The notes beneath the pieces are model-generated. The model was not told where the DNA came from and did not search any database. It saw only the letters and a list, made by a program, of their open reading frames with translations. The position numbers and the translations under genes are program-made. Of a stretch of 64,000 nucleotides of DNA, positions 1-13,554 are shown one piece after another. Position 1 is the stretch's first letter, and each line of letters starts with the position of its first letter. The DNA comes from Curtobacterium sp. UCD-KPL2560 (GTDB taxonomy: Bacteria > Actinomycetota > Actinomycetes > Actinomycetales > Microbacteriaceae), in the NCBI RefSeq assembly GCF_001705035.1, contig NZ_MCIG01000007.1, positions 18,994 to 82,993 of the forward strand, in the 5' to 3' direction.

Positions 1-1
1 G

Positions 2-184
2 CTGCGCCGACGGGTGCTCGCCGGCCTCGAGCACCTCGGCATCGAGGTCGACCCGGACCGCAACGAGCTCGCCTCACGCGAGGCCCGCCGGATCTCGACG
101 GACGCCTCGCGGGTCGCGGTGCTCGTGATCCCGACGAACGAGGAACTCGAGATCGCGCGGCAGTCCGCCGCGGTCGCGCTCTGA
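2..184 (+). CDS. ackA: acetate kinase, C-terminal end (partial)
   Basis: These are the last 60 codons of acetate kinase, which interconverts acetyl phosphate plus ADP and acetate plus ATP in the cytoplasm (Pta-AckA pathway). The gene runs in from the left edge, so start and nucleotide-binding motifs are not visible. The family-typical ending is readable: an [15 protein letters not shown] segment, then the [13 protein letters not shown] strand-helix close to the C-terminus, then TGA at 182-184. The assignment rests on this short tail, which is very characteristic of AckA. No terminator-like hairpin was noticed before the convergent neighbour ends at 241. Confidence 0.85.
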   Translation: MRRRVLAGLEHLGIEVDPDRNELASREARRISTDASRVAVLVIPTNEELEIARQSAAVAL

Positions 185-240
185 ACCGGGGGTGACCGAG
201 CAGCACGCCCCGGGTCGGGTGTGCTGCTCGGTCACCGGCG

Positions 241-915
241 TCAGCTGATCGCCTGCAGGGCGGCCGCGATCGGGGCGTCCCCGCTCGTGACCTCGAACTG
301 CACGCCCACCGCGGTGTCGTCGAGGAGCGCGTGCAGCACGACCGCCGCGACGTCGGCACGGGGGATCGATCCGCGCGGCACGGTGCGGCCGACCCTGACC
401 GTGCCCTGCGGTGGCGTGTCGAGCAGGGCACCTGGCCGGACGATCGTCCAGCGCAGGTTGCGCGCCCGGAGGTCCGCGTCGGCCTCGGACTTCGCGCGCA
501 GGTAGACCTGGAAGACGTCGTCCTCGGAGCGGGCCGGCACGACCGCACGCTCCGGGTCGTACGTGTCCGCCGCCATCGAGGAGATCATCACGTAGCGGTC
601 GATGCCCCGCCGCTCGGCGGCGTCGGCGAGCAGGATCGCCGCGTCGCGGTCGACGGTCTCCTTGCGCTCGGCGCCGCTGTTCGGGCCGGCGCCGGCGGCG
701 AACACGACGGCGTCGACACCGCGCAGGCGGATGGCCAGCTCGTCGTCGTCGAGCTGTTCCAGGTCGGCGACCAGTGCGGTCGCGCCCTGCTGTTCGACGT
801 CGGCGACGTGCGCCGGGTTGCGGACGATCGCGAGTGCGTCGTGGCCGGCGTCGGTGATGAGTCGGGCGAGGAGCAGGGCGATCTGGCCGTGTCCTCCGGC
901 GATGGCGATCTTCAT
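241..915 (-). CDS. NAD(P)-binding atypical short-chain dehydrogenase (NmrA/YwnB-like)
   Basis: A 224-residue Rossmann-fold protein of the atypical SDR / NAD(P)H-binding family. The N-terminus has the dinucleotide-binding loop GGHGQIA (about residues 8-14), followed by a VFAAGAGPNSG segment near residue 70 and YVMISSMAAD near 107-116. No classical YxxxK pair stands out, as usual for NmrA-like members, which may be redox sensors or quinone/flavin reductases; the substrate cannot be read. The ATG start at 915 lies 7 nt after a CAGTAT box (minus strand, 923-928), so transcription is probably leaderless. It is divergent from the SRP RNA gene, with a shared promoter region of about 40 bp. Confidence 0.8.
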   Translation of the reverse strand: MKIAIAGGHGQIALLLARLITDAGHDALAIVRNPAHVADVEQQGATALVADLEQLDDDELAIRLRGVDAVVFAAGAGPNSGAERKETVDRDAAILLADAAERRGIDRYVMISSMAADTYDPERAVVPARSEDDVFQVYLRAKSEADADLRARNLRWTIVRPGALLDTPPQGTVRVGRTVPRGSIPRADVAAVVLHALLDDTAVGVQFEVTSGDAPIAAALQAIS

Positions 916-922
916 GCGTTCG

Positions 923-928
923 ATACTG
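923..928 (-). promoter_or_regulatory. -10 box of the SDR gene (leaderless type)
   Basis: CAGTAT on the minus strand, followed by 7 nt and the ATG at 915. The spacing places the transcription start at or beside the start codon. Confidence 0.5.
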
Positions 929-942
929 CCCGTGACGTCCGG

Positions 943-948
943 TAGACT
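943..948 (+). promoter_or_regulatory. -10 box of the SRP RNA gene
   Basis: TAGACT six nucleotides before G955, the inferred 5' end of the SRP RNA. The position fits a sigma-70-type -10 element with +1 at 955. Confidence 0.6.
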
Positions 949-954
949 TCCGGA

Positions 955-1043
955 GGCTCCTCACGTGACGCCATCCAGGCCAACTCCCCCAGGGCGGAAA
1001 CGCAGCAAGGGTAACCGGGCTCTGGCGGGTGCGTGAGGAGTCT
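955..1043 (+). ncRNA. ffs: small signal recognition particle RNA (4.5S type)
   Basis: The RNA folds as one long hairpin: CTCCTCACG at 957-965 pairs with CGTGAGGAG at 1032-1040. The apical part contains the conserved SRP domain IV sequence with GGAA tetraloop and the A-rich internal loop (CGGAAACGCAGCAAGG, about 995-1010), the Ffh-binding site. Ends are inferred from the stem and from the TAGACT box upstream. Location directly before dnaX is typical for many Actinobacteria and Firmicutes. It acts with Ffh and FtsY in co-translational targeting of membrane proteins. Confidence 0.93.
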
Positions 1044-1107
1044 TCTTCGTTCCCGGGGTCCGTCCACAGCTGGTCGGATCCGGCGTCGAGGTGTCGGCCG
1101 TCCCGGC

Positions 1108-1113
1108 TACCCT
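1108..1113 (+). promoter_or_regulatory. -10 box of dnaX (leaderless type)
   Basis: TACCCT followed by exactly 6 nt and the GTG start at 1120. There is no room for a ribosome binding site, so this box both decides the start and suggests a leaderless mRNA. Confidence 0.55.
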
Positions 1114-1119
1114 TGTCGC

Positions 1120-4316
<3,197 letters not shown>

Positions 4317-4317
<1 letters not shown>

Positions 4318-4916
4318 TGTACGACGGGATCGTCCAGGACCTGATCGACGAGTTCGGCCGGCTCCCGGGCATCGGCCCGAAGTCAGCGCAGCGGATCGCC
4401 TTCCACATCCTGCAGACCGAGTCCTTCGACCCGAGCCGGCTCGCGGAGCTCCTCGCTGACGTCAAGGAGAAGGTCCGATTCTGCGAGGTGTGCGGCAACG
4501 TCACGGAGTCCGAGCGCTGCAGCATCTGTCGCGATCCGCGGCGGAACCCGGCGACCATCTGCGTCGTCGAGGAAGCCAAGGACGTCGCGGCCATCGAACG
4601 GACCCGTGAGTTCCGCGGGCTGTACCACGTGCTCGGCGGTGCGATCAGCCCGATCGACGGCGTGGGACCCGACGACCTCCGCATCCAGCAGCTCATGACC
4701 CGCCTGGCCGACGGCACCGTCGACGAGGTGATCATCGCCACCGACCCGAACCTCGAGGGCGAGGCGACGGCCACGTACCTGAGCCGCCTGCTCGTCCCGA
4801 TGGGGATCCGCACCACGCGGCTCGCCTCGGGCCTGCCGGTGGGCGGCGACCTCGAGTACGCCGACGAGGTCACCCTCGGCCGCGCGTTCGAGGGCCGTCG
4901 GGTCGTCGGCGGCTGA
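4317..4916 (+). CDS. recR: recombination mediator protein RecR
   Basis: A 199-residue protein of the RecFOR pathway that helps RecA load on gapped DNA. It has the N-terminal helix-hairpin-helix ([17 protein letters not shown]), the four-cysteine zinc finger ([16 protein letters not shown]) and the Toprim domain with VVEEAKDV and [11 protein letters not shown]. Length matches the family. The start ATG overlaps the dnaX stop (TGATG), so dnaX and recR are translationally coupled, the usual actinobacterial arrangement. Confidence 0.97.
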
Positions 4917-4948
4917 CGGACGCCGACCACTCCGGCCCACGCAGGATC

Positions 4949-4976
4949 GTTGCGTCCGGCCGGCCTCCGACGCAAC
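4949..4976 (+). terminator. hairpin between recR and lysC
   Basis: GTTGCGTC (4949-4956) and GACGCAAC (4969-4976) form an 8-bp inverted repeat just after recR. There is no U-run. A TACCAT box at 4994-4999 follows and probably starts lysC transcription. Confidence 0.4.
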
Positions 4977-4993
4977 ATCCGCGGAACACGCAC

Positions 4994-4999
4994 TACCAT
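4994..4999 (+). promoter_or_regulatory. candidate -10 box of lysC
   Basis: TACCAT about 50 nt before the GTG start of lysC; a GGGAG at about 5035 could serve as ribosome binding site. No convincing -35 is visible. Confidence 0.4.
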
Positions 5000-5049
5000 T
5001 GTCGAACCGCGTCACAGTCGCGGATCCTCGTCCCCGGGAGTACCAACCA

Positions 5050-7417
<2,368 letters not shown>

Positions 7418-7442
7418 CGGCGGTCGCCGACGCGACCAGCAG

Positions 7443-7488
7443 ACGGACGGGAGGCCCGTGGCGGATCCGCCACGGGCCTCCCGTCCGT
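7443..7488 (+). terminator. 46-bp perfect palindrome after asd (GACGGGAGGC family)
   Basis: The two 23-nt arms are perfectly complementary and carry the core GACGGGAGGC / GCCTCCCGTC. An outer pair CGACCA (7433-7438) and TGGTCG (7493-7498) extends it. There is no U-tract. It probably ends asd transcription and belongs to the repeat family described in the findings. Confidence 0.7.
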
Positions 7489-7521
7489 CCCGTGGTCGGC
7501 CCGCACTCGGCCGCACGACGG

Positions 7522-7527
7522 TAGGAT
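7522..7527 (+). promoter_or_regulatory. -10 box of mqo (leaderless type)
   Basis: TAGGAT followed by 6 nt and the GTG start at 7534. No ribosome binding site fits between them. Confidence 0.55.
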
Positions 7528-7533
7528 CGACGG

Positions 7534-9021
7534 GTGGCAGTGAAGCAGGTGGACCCCATCGACGTCGTCCTGGTCGGGGGAGGGATCATGAGCGCCACGC
7601 TCGGCGCCATCATCCATCGCCTCGAACCCACGTGGAAGATCCGCGTGTACGAGCGGCTCGGGTCGGTCGCGCAGGAGTCCTCGAACCCGTGGAACAACGC
7701 CGGGACCGGGCACTCCGCGCTCTGCGAGCTGAACTACACGCCCGAGATGCCCGACGGCCACGTCGACATCGCGAAGGCCGTCACGGTCAACGAGCAGTTC
7801 CAGGTCTCCCGGCAGTTCTGGGCGCACCTCGTCGAGACCGGGGCGCTGCCGCAGCCGAGCAACTTCATCAACCCCACGCCGCACATCTCCTTCGTGTGGG
7901 GTGCCGAGAACGTCGAGTACATGCGCAAGCGGTACGAGGCGCTCAAGGACCACCCGCTCTTCGCGGGCATCGAGTACTCCGACGACCCCGCGAAGATCCG
8001 CGAGTGGGCGCCGGCACTGGTGCCCGGCCGCAAGAAGGACCAGCCCATCGCGGCGACGTACTCCGCGGCGGGTTCGGACGTCGACTTCGGGTCGCTGACG
8101 CGTCAGCTGTTCGACGAGCTCGAGATCGCCGGCGTCGAGTTCGAGCCCTCGCACCAGGTCCGGAAGATCACGCGGTCGAAGGTGTCCGAGGGCTGGGCGC
8201 TCGACGTCCGGAACGAGGTCGGACGCTCGACGCAGCGGATCGCCGCGAAGTTCGTGTTCGTCGGCGCCGGTGGTGGGGCGCTGCACCTGCTCCAGAAGTC
8301 CGGGATCCCGGAGATCCGCGGGTACGGCGGCTTCCCGGTGTCCGGTGAGTTCCTGCGCACCGACGACCCGGAGGTCGTGCAGAAGCACGCGGCGAAGGTC
8401 TACGGCAAGGCCAGCGTGGGCGCGCCGCCGATGTCCGTGCCGCACCTCGACACGAGGATCGTCGACGGGTCGGCGTCGCTCATGTTCGGCCCGTACGCCG
8501 GGTTCAGCCCGAAGTTCCTCAAGCAGGGCTCGGTGCTCGACCTGTTCCGCTCGATCCGGCCGCACAACCTCCGGCCGATGCTCAGCGTCGCGTTCTCGAA
8601 CTTCGACCTCGTCCGCTACCTGGTCGGGCAGCTGCTCGCGTCGAAGGAGACGAAGTTCGACGCGCTGCGCGACTTCATGCCCACCGCCGAGGCCGAGAAC
8701 TGGCACCGCATCACCGCGGGACAGCGGGTCCAGGTCATCAAGCCCGACCGTGAGAAGGGCGGGGTGCTGCAGTTCGGCACCGAGGTCATCACGTCGGCCG
8801 ACGGGTCGATCGCCGGGCTGCTCGGGGCGTCCCCGGGCGCGTCGACCGCGGTCCCGATCATGTTGACGATGCTGCAGCGCTGCTTCCCGGACCGCTGGGC
8901 CGGGTGGGAGCCCGCGGTGCGCGAGATGGTGCCGACGTACGGCAAGGACCTCGGCTCGGACGCGCAGCTCGCCGACGAGACGCTCGCACGCACGGCGAAG
9001 GTGCTCGGCCTGCACCACTGA
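7534..9021 (+). CDS. mqo: malate:quinone oxidoreductase
   Basis: A 495-residue peripheral membrane flavoprotein that oxidises malate to oxaloacetate and passes electrons to the quinone pool, a TCA-cycle step common in Actinobacteria. The FAD-binding loop VLVGGGIMSATLG is at residues 12-24, followed by the family signature ERLGSVAQESSNPWNNAGTG and, near the C-terminus, LGASPGASTAVPIM. Length matches the family (about 490-500). The start is a GTG with a TAGGAT box 6 nt upstream. It is functionally linked to the sdhCDAB operon elsewhere in the window. Confidence 0.97.
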   Translation: MAVKQVDPIDVVLVGGGIMSATLGAIIHRLEPTWKIRVYERLGSVAQESSNPWNNAGTGHSALCELNYTPEMPDGHVDIAKAVTVNEQFQVSRQFWAHLVETGALPQPSNFINPTPHISFVWGAENVEYMRKRYEALKDHPLFAGIEYSDDPAKIREWAPALVPGRKKDQPIAATYSAAGSDVDFGSLTRQLFDELEIAGVEFEPSHQVRKITRSKVSEGWALDVRNEVGRSTQRIAAKFVFVGAGGGALHLLQKSGIPEIRGYGGFPVSGEFLRTDDPEVVQKHAAKVYGKASVGAPPMSVPHLDTRIVDGSASLMFGPYAGFSPKFLKQGSVLDLFRSIRPHNLRPMLSVAFSNFDLVRYLVGQLLASKETKFDALRDFMPTAEAENWHRITAGQRVQVIKPDREKGGVLQFGTEVITSADGSIAGLLGASPGASTAVPIMLTMLQRCFPDRWAGWEPAVREMVPTYGKDLGSDAQLADETLARTAKVLGLHH

Positions 9022-9056
9022 CCGGCCCGTCCCGGCCCACCACGGTTGCGCCGGGT

Positions 9057-9072
9057 TCGAACATGTGTTCGA
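9057..9072 (+). promoter_or_regulatory. LexA-binding SOS box
   Basis: TCGAACATGTGTTCGA is a perfect 16-bp match to the actinobacterial/Gram-positive SOS box pattern TCGAAC-N4-GTTCGA, flanked by a further T...A to make an 18-bp palindrome. It ends 8 nt before the ATG of the radical SAM gene at 9081, an ideal repressor position. Confidence 0.85.
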
Positions 9073-9080
9073 ATGGCGCG

Positions 9081-10238
9081 ATGCGGTGGAGTGGACAGGC
9101 GATCGATGCCGAGCGGGACGACGCCCTGCCCGGCCTCGGCTCGAACAGCGGACTGGTCCGGAGCGTCACGACGCCGGAGTTCGCCGGCGTGACGTTCCAC
9201 GAGGTCCTCGCGAAGAGCGCCCTCAACCGGGTGCCGGCGGCCGACGGCACGGGGACCTACGGGTGGACGATCAACCCGTACCGCGGGTGCAGTCACGCGT
9301 GCGTCTACTGCTTCGCGCGGCCGACGCACACCTACCTCGAGTTCGACGGCGGCGCCGACTTCGACCAGCAGATCGTCGTGAAGACCAACGTCGCCGACGT
9401 CCTGCGTCGGGAGCTGCGCCGGCCGAGCTGGGACCGCCACCCCGTCGCCCTCGGGACGAACACCGACCCGTACCAGCGCGCCGAGGGGCGGTACCGGTTG
9501 ATGCCGGGCGTGATCCGGGCACTGGCCGAGTCCGGGACGCCGTTCAGCGTCCTGACCAAGGGCACACTGCTGCGCCGGGACCTGCCGCTCCTGGTCGAGG
9601 CCGCCCGTTCCGTCCCGGTCGACCTCGCGATGTCGATCGCGGTCTACGACGACGACCTCCAGCAGCAGGTGGAGCCCGGGACCCCGACGACCTCCGCGCG
9701 GTTGGCGACCGTCCGTGCGATCCGTGACGCCGGTCTCGACTGCGCCGTGTTCCTCATGCCCGTCCTGCCGTTCATCACCGACACCCGCGCGCACCTCGAC
9801 GACGCCGTGGGTCGCGCCGCCGCGGCCGGCGCGACGAGCGTCATGTACTCGGCCCTGCACCTGCGACCGGGTGTGAAGCCGTGGTGGTTCGCGTGGCTCG
9901 AGCGGACCAGGCCCGACCTGGTCGCGCGCTACCGCTCGATGTACCTCGACAACACGTACGCGCCGGCCGACTACCGACGGTGGCTCGCCGAGCGCGTGCG
10001 GCCGATCCTGCGGGCGCACGGGGTCGACCTCGGACGGGTCGACCCCGCCACCGGGTCGATGGGGTTCCGTGACCGGCCGGACACGATGCGTCCGGCGCCG
10101 CTGCTGCGTCCGAGCGTGTCGTCCGCGTCGCCCGAGGAGCAGTCCCGCCCGTCGGCGTCGCCGCTGAAGCGCGCCGACCCGGGGTGGGACCGTCGCGCTG
10201 CCGCCGTGCCGGCGCCGTCGGGCCCGACCCTGTTCTGA
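9081..10238 (+). CDS. Rv2578c-family radical SAM protein, SOS-controlled
   Basis: A 385-residue radical S-adenosylmethionine enzyme related to the Rv2578c / SplB-like group. The CxxxCxxC cluster motif is in YRGCSHACVYCFARPTH (cysteines at about residues 70, 74 and 77); NTDPYQRAEG and the FSVLTKGTLLRRD segment are typical of the family. The last 60 residues are Ser/Pro/Arg-rich and probably disordered. The reaction is unknown; spore photoproduct lyase is the best studied relative, so a DNA-lesion role is possible. The perfect LexA box just upstream supports an SOS function. ATG 9081 is chosen because upstream in-frame codons run through the LexA box into mqo. Confidence 0.85.
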   Translation: MRWSGQAIDAERDDALPGLGSNSGLVRSVTTPEFAGVTFHEVLAKSALNRVPAADGTGTYGWTINPYRGCSHACVYCFARPTHTYLEFDGGADFDQQIVVKTNVADVLRRELRRPSWDRHPVALGTNTDPYQRAEGRYRLMPGVIRALAESGTPFSVLTKGTLLRRDLPLLVEAARSVPVDLAMSIAVYDDDLQQQVEPGTPTTSARLATVRAIRDAGLDCAVFLMPVLPFITDTRAHLDDAVGRAAAAGATSVMYSALHLRPGVKPWWFAWLERTRPDLVARYRSMYLDNTYAPADYRRWLAERVRPILRAHGVDLGRVDPATGSMGFRDRPDTMRPAPLLRPSVSSASPEEQSRPSASPLKRADPGWDRRAAAVPAPSGPTLF

Positions 10239-10395
10239 GGAACGTCCGTGTTCCGCGTCCGGGGGACACCGCGTGTCAGCGATCGGCGGTACCATCGGGC
10301 GAGTCGCCGAACCGCGCTCGATTCGGGGTACACGGCCACCGCTCCCGGTGGCCGGGTCCGGCGGCTCAGACGTCTCCCGGAAGGACCCACCGCAC

Positions 10396-11691
10396 GTGCT
10401 CGGCATCCCCACGCACCTCGCGCCCCGCGTGAATGCCTGGTCGACCGTGCGCGCCTTCCACGCCGCCGCCGTGGGCTCGGTCGTCGCAGCCGCGGTCGTG
10501 CTGCTGCTCTGGGGACTCGCTGACCCGCAGGTCCGGGTCGGGAGCGCCGTCCTGGCGCTCCTGCCGATGCTCGTGATGGTCGGTGTGCACGTGCAGTTCG
10601 CCACCTGGCGGTCGGCGGTGGCCTTCCTCGTCGTGGGCGGCCTCTGCACGTGGTGGTTCGCGTCCGCCGTCCAGGACCAGGTCCCGGCCGGCTGGGTGGT
10701 CGGCTACCTGCTGTCCCTCGCGGTCATCCCGCTCGTGCTCGTCGGCGGAGCGGGCGCGGTACCGGGCCGGGTCGTGCTGTGGTCGGTCGGCGGGTTCCTC
10801 GTCGGTCGGACCGCGACGTCCGTCGCCCTCGTGCAGGCCGGTGCGCCGCCGCAGCCGCTCGTGCTCGCCTGGGTGACCCTCGGCTTCGTGGTCGCCCTCG
10901 TGCTCGTCACCAGCCGCAACACCGCCCGGTCGGAGCGGGTCCAGCCCGAACTGCTCCGCTCGGCCCGCGAGGAACACGTGTCCGCCTACCGTGCGGGCGT
11001 CGAGGCCGAGGCCGCCGCGATCCTGCACGACACCGTCCTGAACCACCTCGGCGCGATCGCCCTCGCACCCTCGGGTCCGATGGACCCCCAGCTCGCACGG
11101 ACGATCGAGTCCGACGTCGCGATGCTGACCGGCAGACAGTGGCTCGGCACGGACACGAGCGACGCGGAGCCCGAGCCGGACGCCGTGTCGCGCGCCTTCG
11201 AGGCGATGGTCGACGAGCACCGGGCCGAGGGGCTCGACGTCGTCGTGACGGGGGACGCCGGTGTCCTGGGCTCCCTCGGGAGCGACGCGTCGACCGCGCT
11301 GCTGCGCGCGGTGGGGCAGTGCCTCGCGAACGTCCGGAAGCACGCCGGCACCGACAGCGCCGAGGTCAGCGTGTTCGACGACGGCTCCTCGTGCACCGTC
11401 ATGGTGGTCGACGACGGCCGCGGCTTCGACGAGCAGGAGACGGGTGCCGACCGCATGGGCCTCCGTGGTTCGGTCCGCGAGCGCATCGGTCGTGTCGGCG
11501 GCGACGTCCAGGTCTGGTCGTCGCCGGGGTCGGGGACGAGCGTCATGATGACCGTGCCCCGGTCCTCGTCCGCGGGCGAGCACGCCTCGGTCGGTGCCGG
11601 GCCCGACAGCGGGCGCCTGCGCTCCTCCGGGTCGTTCACCTGGCCGCCGCCCGGGTTCGACGGGGTCATCGACCGGGGGACCGGTCGGTGA
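10396..11691 (+). CDS. membrane sensor histidine kinase (NarL/DesK type)
   Basis: A 431-residue sensor kinase. The N-terminal half has about five or six hydrophobic segments between residues 18 and 180 and no large extracellular domain. A HisKA_3-like motif follows, with ILHDTVLNHLGAIA holding the phospho-acceptor candidate His211. The HATPase domain has an N-box GQCLANVRKHAG, G-box VVDDGRGFDE and GSGTSVMMTVP. The GTG start at 10396 is chosen from the first membrane segment and from GGAAGGA about 10 nt upstream; a longer in-frame start exists at 10273. It overlaps the next gene by GTGA, so kinase, degenerate partner and regulator are coupled. The signal is unknown. Confidence 0.85.
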   Translation: MLGIPTHLAPRVNAWSTVRAFHAAAVGSVVAAAVVLLLWGLADPQVRVGSAVLALLPMLVMVGVHVQFATWRSAVAFLVVGGLCTWWFASAVQDQVPAGWVVGYLLSLAVIPLVLVGGAGAVPGRVVLWSVGGFLVGRTATSVALVQAGAPPQPLVLAWVTLGFVVALVLVTSRNTARSERVQPELLRSAREEHVSAYRAGVEAEAAAILHDTVLNHLGAIALAPSGPMDPQLARTIESDVAMLTGRQWLGTDTSDAEPEPDAVSRAFEAMVDEHRAEGLDVVVTGDAGVLGSLGSDASTALLRAVGQCLANVRKHAGTDSAEVSVFDDGSSCTVMVVDDGRGFDEQETGADRMGLRGSVRERIGRVGGDVQVWSSPGSGTSVMMTVPRSSSAGEHASVGAGPDSGRLRSSGSFTWPPPGFDGVIDRGTGR

Positions 11692-12866
11692 GCCGCGTCG
11701 ACACGACTCGTCTGCACGCCCGCGGTGACCGGACCGCCCAGCAGTACGACCCACTCGGTGCGATGGGGTCGCGACCGCTCGCCGTCGTGCTCGGTGCCGG
11801 TGCGGTGCTCTGGGCGCTGCTCGTCTCGGTGTTCGACCGCGACGTGGTCGGGAGCCCGACCCTCAGCGCGGTGACCGTCCTCCTCCTCGCCGCGTCGGGG
11901 GTCGTGGTGGTCGTGGCGTCCTCGCCGTTCCGGGCCCCGTTCCCGCGGTGGGCGTTCGCCCTGCACGTCGCCCTCCTCGCCGCGGCCGCGGCGACCAGCG
12001 TGGCCGCGCAGTGGGGGCCGGACCGGAACGCCCTCAACGACTTCATGTGCCTGCTCACCGCGACCGGGATCGTCATGACCGCTCCGTACCGTCCGTGGCG
12101 CGACCTCGCCGTCGGGGGAGTGGTCCTCGCCGTCGTCGACGGTGTCGCGTGGGGTGTCGCCGCCTCGGTCTTCCCGCACGCCACACCCGTATCGGTCGCG
12201 GCGTTCCTGGCGGCGGCTCCGACGCTCGTGCTCACCGGTGCGTCGGTCGTGTTCGCGTGGACGTTCGCCGGCCTCGCCGAGCGGGTGCAGATCCGTGCGG
12301 GTTCGTACTCGGTGGCGCGCGCCGAGCGGGACGGCATCGCGGCCAGTGTGCAGCAGGAGCGATCGAACGTCCTCGCCCGCGACGTGGCCCCGTTCTTCGC
12401 CGAGCTCCGCGACCGCGAGGTGATCACCGACGCCGACCGGGCGCGGGCACGGGCGATCGCGGACGGCATCCGACGCGGCATGGTCGCCGACGCGGACCGG
12501 ACCTGGTTCGAGCACGCGGTCGCGGTGGACGGCGGGAGCACCACGGCCGTCGACGACCCGGAGGGCCTCATCGCCACGCTCGACGCCGACCAGCGCACGG
12601 TCGTCCGCACCTTCCTGCGTGCCGCGTTCGACGACGAACACGTCGACCCCGCGGGCTTCCACGCGACCGTCCGCCGCACCCCCACGCTCGACGGCGTGCC
12701 CGCGCGCGTCGCCGTCTCCATCGACCTGACCGTCGACGACTCCGACGTCGGCATCCACCGCACCTTCGACCCCTACTTCGCGGTCCTCCGCGTGACCTTC
12801 CCCGACCTCGACGTCGCGGTCCGCCCGTCGTCCCTCGCACTAAGGTTCTCCTATGACCAGCACTGA
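11688..12866 (+). CDS. membrane protein resembling a degenerate histidine kinase
   Basis: A 392-residue protein without a recognised name. Residues about 30-190 hold five or six hydrophobic segments as in the kinase just upstream, followed by a charged helical region (VARAERDGIAASVQQERSN) where a dimerisation helix would lie; the usual HD motif is absent. The C-terminal 130 residues do not show N-, G1- or G2-box motifs. Topology and position suggest a paralogue or partner of the kinase that has lost catalysis and may act as a co-sensor. It starts with GTGA overlap on the kinase and its 3' end overlaps the regulator start by 14 bp. The function is inferred from context only. Confidence 0.6.
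   Translation: MSRVDTTRLHARGDRTAQQYDPLGAMGSRPLAVVLGAGAVLWALLVSVFDRDVVGSPTLSAVTVLLLAASGVVVVVASSPFRAPFPRWAFALHVALLAAAAATSVAAQWGPDRNALNDFMCLLTATGIVMTAPYRPWRDLAVGGVVLAVVDGVAWGVAASVFPHATPVSVAAFLAAAPTLVLTGASVVFAWTFAGLAERVQIRAGSYSVARAERDGIAASVQQERSNVLARDVAPFFAELRDREVITDADRARARAIADGIRRGMVADADRTWFEHAVAVDGGSTTAVDDPEGLIATLDADQRTVVRTFLRAAFDDEHVDPAGFHATVRRTPTLDGVPARVAVSIDLTVDDSDVGIHRTFDPYFAVLRVTFPDLDVAVRPSSLALRFSYDQH
12841..12846 (+). promoter_or_regulatory. -10 box of the LuxR-type regulator, inside the upstream gene
   Basis: TAAGGT followed by 6 nt and the ATG at 12853. It would allow the regulator to be made from its own leaderless transcript, independently of the kinase genes. Confidence 0.5.
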
Positions 12867-13554
12867 CCCGACCCGGACCTCGGAGGGCGTGCCCCCGCTC
12901 CCGCAGCCCGGAACCCGACGCGTGCGGCTGGCGATCCTCGACGACCACGAGGTGCTGCTCGACAGCCTCTCGAGCTGGATCGCCGTGAACGCCTTCGACT
13001 TCGACCTGGCCCTCACCGCGCACACGTGGCTCGAGATGGTGCACAGCGAGAACTTCCCGACCGACCTGGTCTTCCTCGACTTCCAGCTCAAGGAACCCGT
13101 GTCGATCGAGGCGCGCGTCCGCACCTGCCGTGCGGCGGGCGCGAAGGTGATCGTCCTGTCGAGCGTCGACAGCCGTGAGTCCCGCGACCGTGCCCTCGCG
13201 GCCGGAGCGGCGGCGTTCCTGTCGAAGTCGCTGCCGATGCGCGAGGTGATGGACATCGCCCGCGAGGTCATGGGCGTCTCCCGCGAGACCCCGCCGCAGC
13301 GCGACTGGCGTCCGCTGCCCACCGGGGCGAACGCGCACCAGCGGCCCAAGCTCAGCAACGGCGAGGAAGAGGCCCTGCGGCTGTACGTCTCGGGCTACTC
13401 GACGAACGAGGTCGCCGCGCAGATGAACGTGCAGTACGAGACCGCGAAGACCTACCTGCGCCGCGTCCGCGAGAAGTACAGCAAGGTCGGGCGTCCGGCG
13501 TCGAAGAAGTCCGACCTGATCCGTCGGGCGGCCGAGGACGGGTTCCTCGCGTAG
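12853..13554 (+). CDS. LuxR-type response regulator
   Basis: A 233-residue transcription factor. The receiver domain shows the acidic pair in ILDDHEVLLD (about residues 33-35), the phospho-acceptor candidate Asp76 in VFLDFQL, VLSSVDS and the conserved lysine K125 in LSKSLP. The C-terminal helix-turn-helix (EEEALRLYVSGYSTNEVAAQMNVQYETAKTYLRR region) is LuxR/GerE-like, with a tyrosine-rich VQYETAKTYL in place of the more usual VSxxTVKxHL. It overlaps the upstream kinase-like gene by 14 bp and tdk by one base. It is presumably phosphorylated by the kinase at 10396-11691. Targets are unknown. Confidence 0.85.
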   Translation: MTSTDPTRTSEGVPPLPQPGTRRVRLAILDDHEVLLDSLSSWIAVNAFDFDLALTAHTWLEMVHSENFPTDLVFLDFQLKEPVSIEARVRTCRAAGAKVIVLSSVDSRESRDRALAAGAAAFLSKSLPMREVMDIAREVMGVSRETPPQRDWRPLPTGANAHQRPKLSNGEEEALRLYVSGYSTNEVAAQMNVQYETAKTYLRRVREKYSKVGRPASKKSDLIRRAAEDGFLA

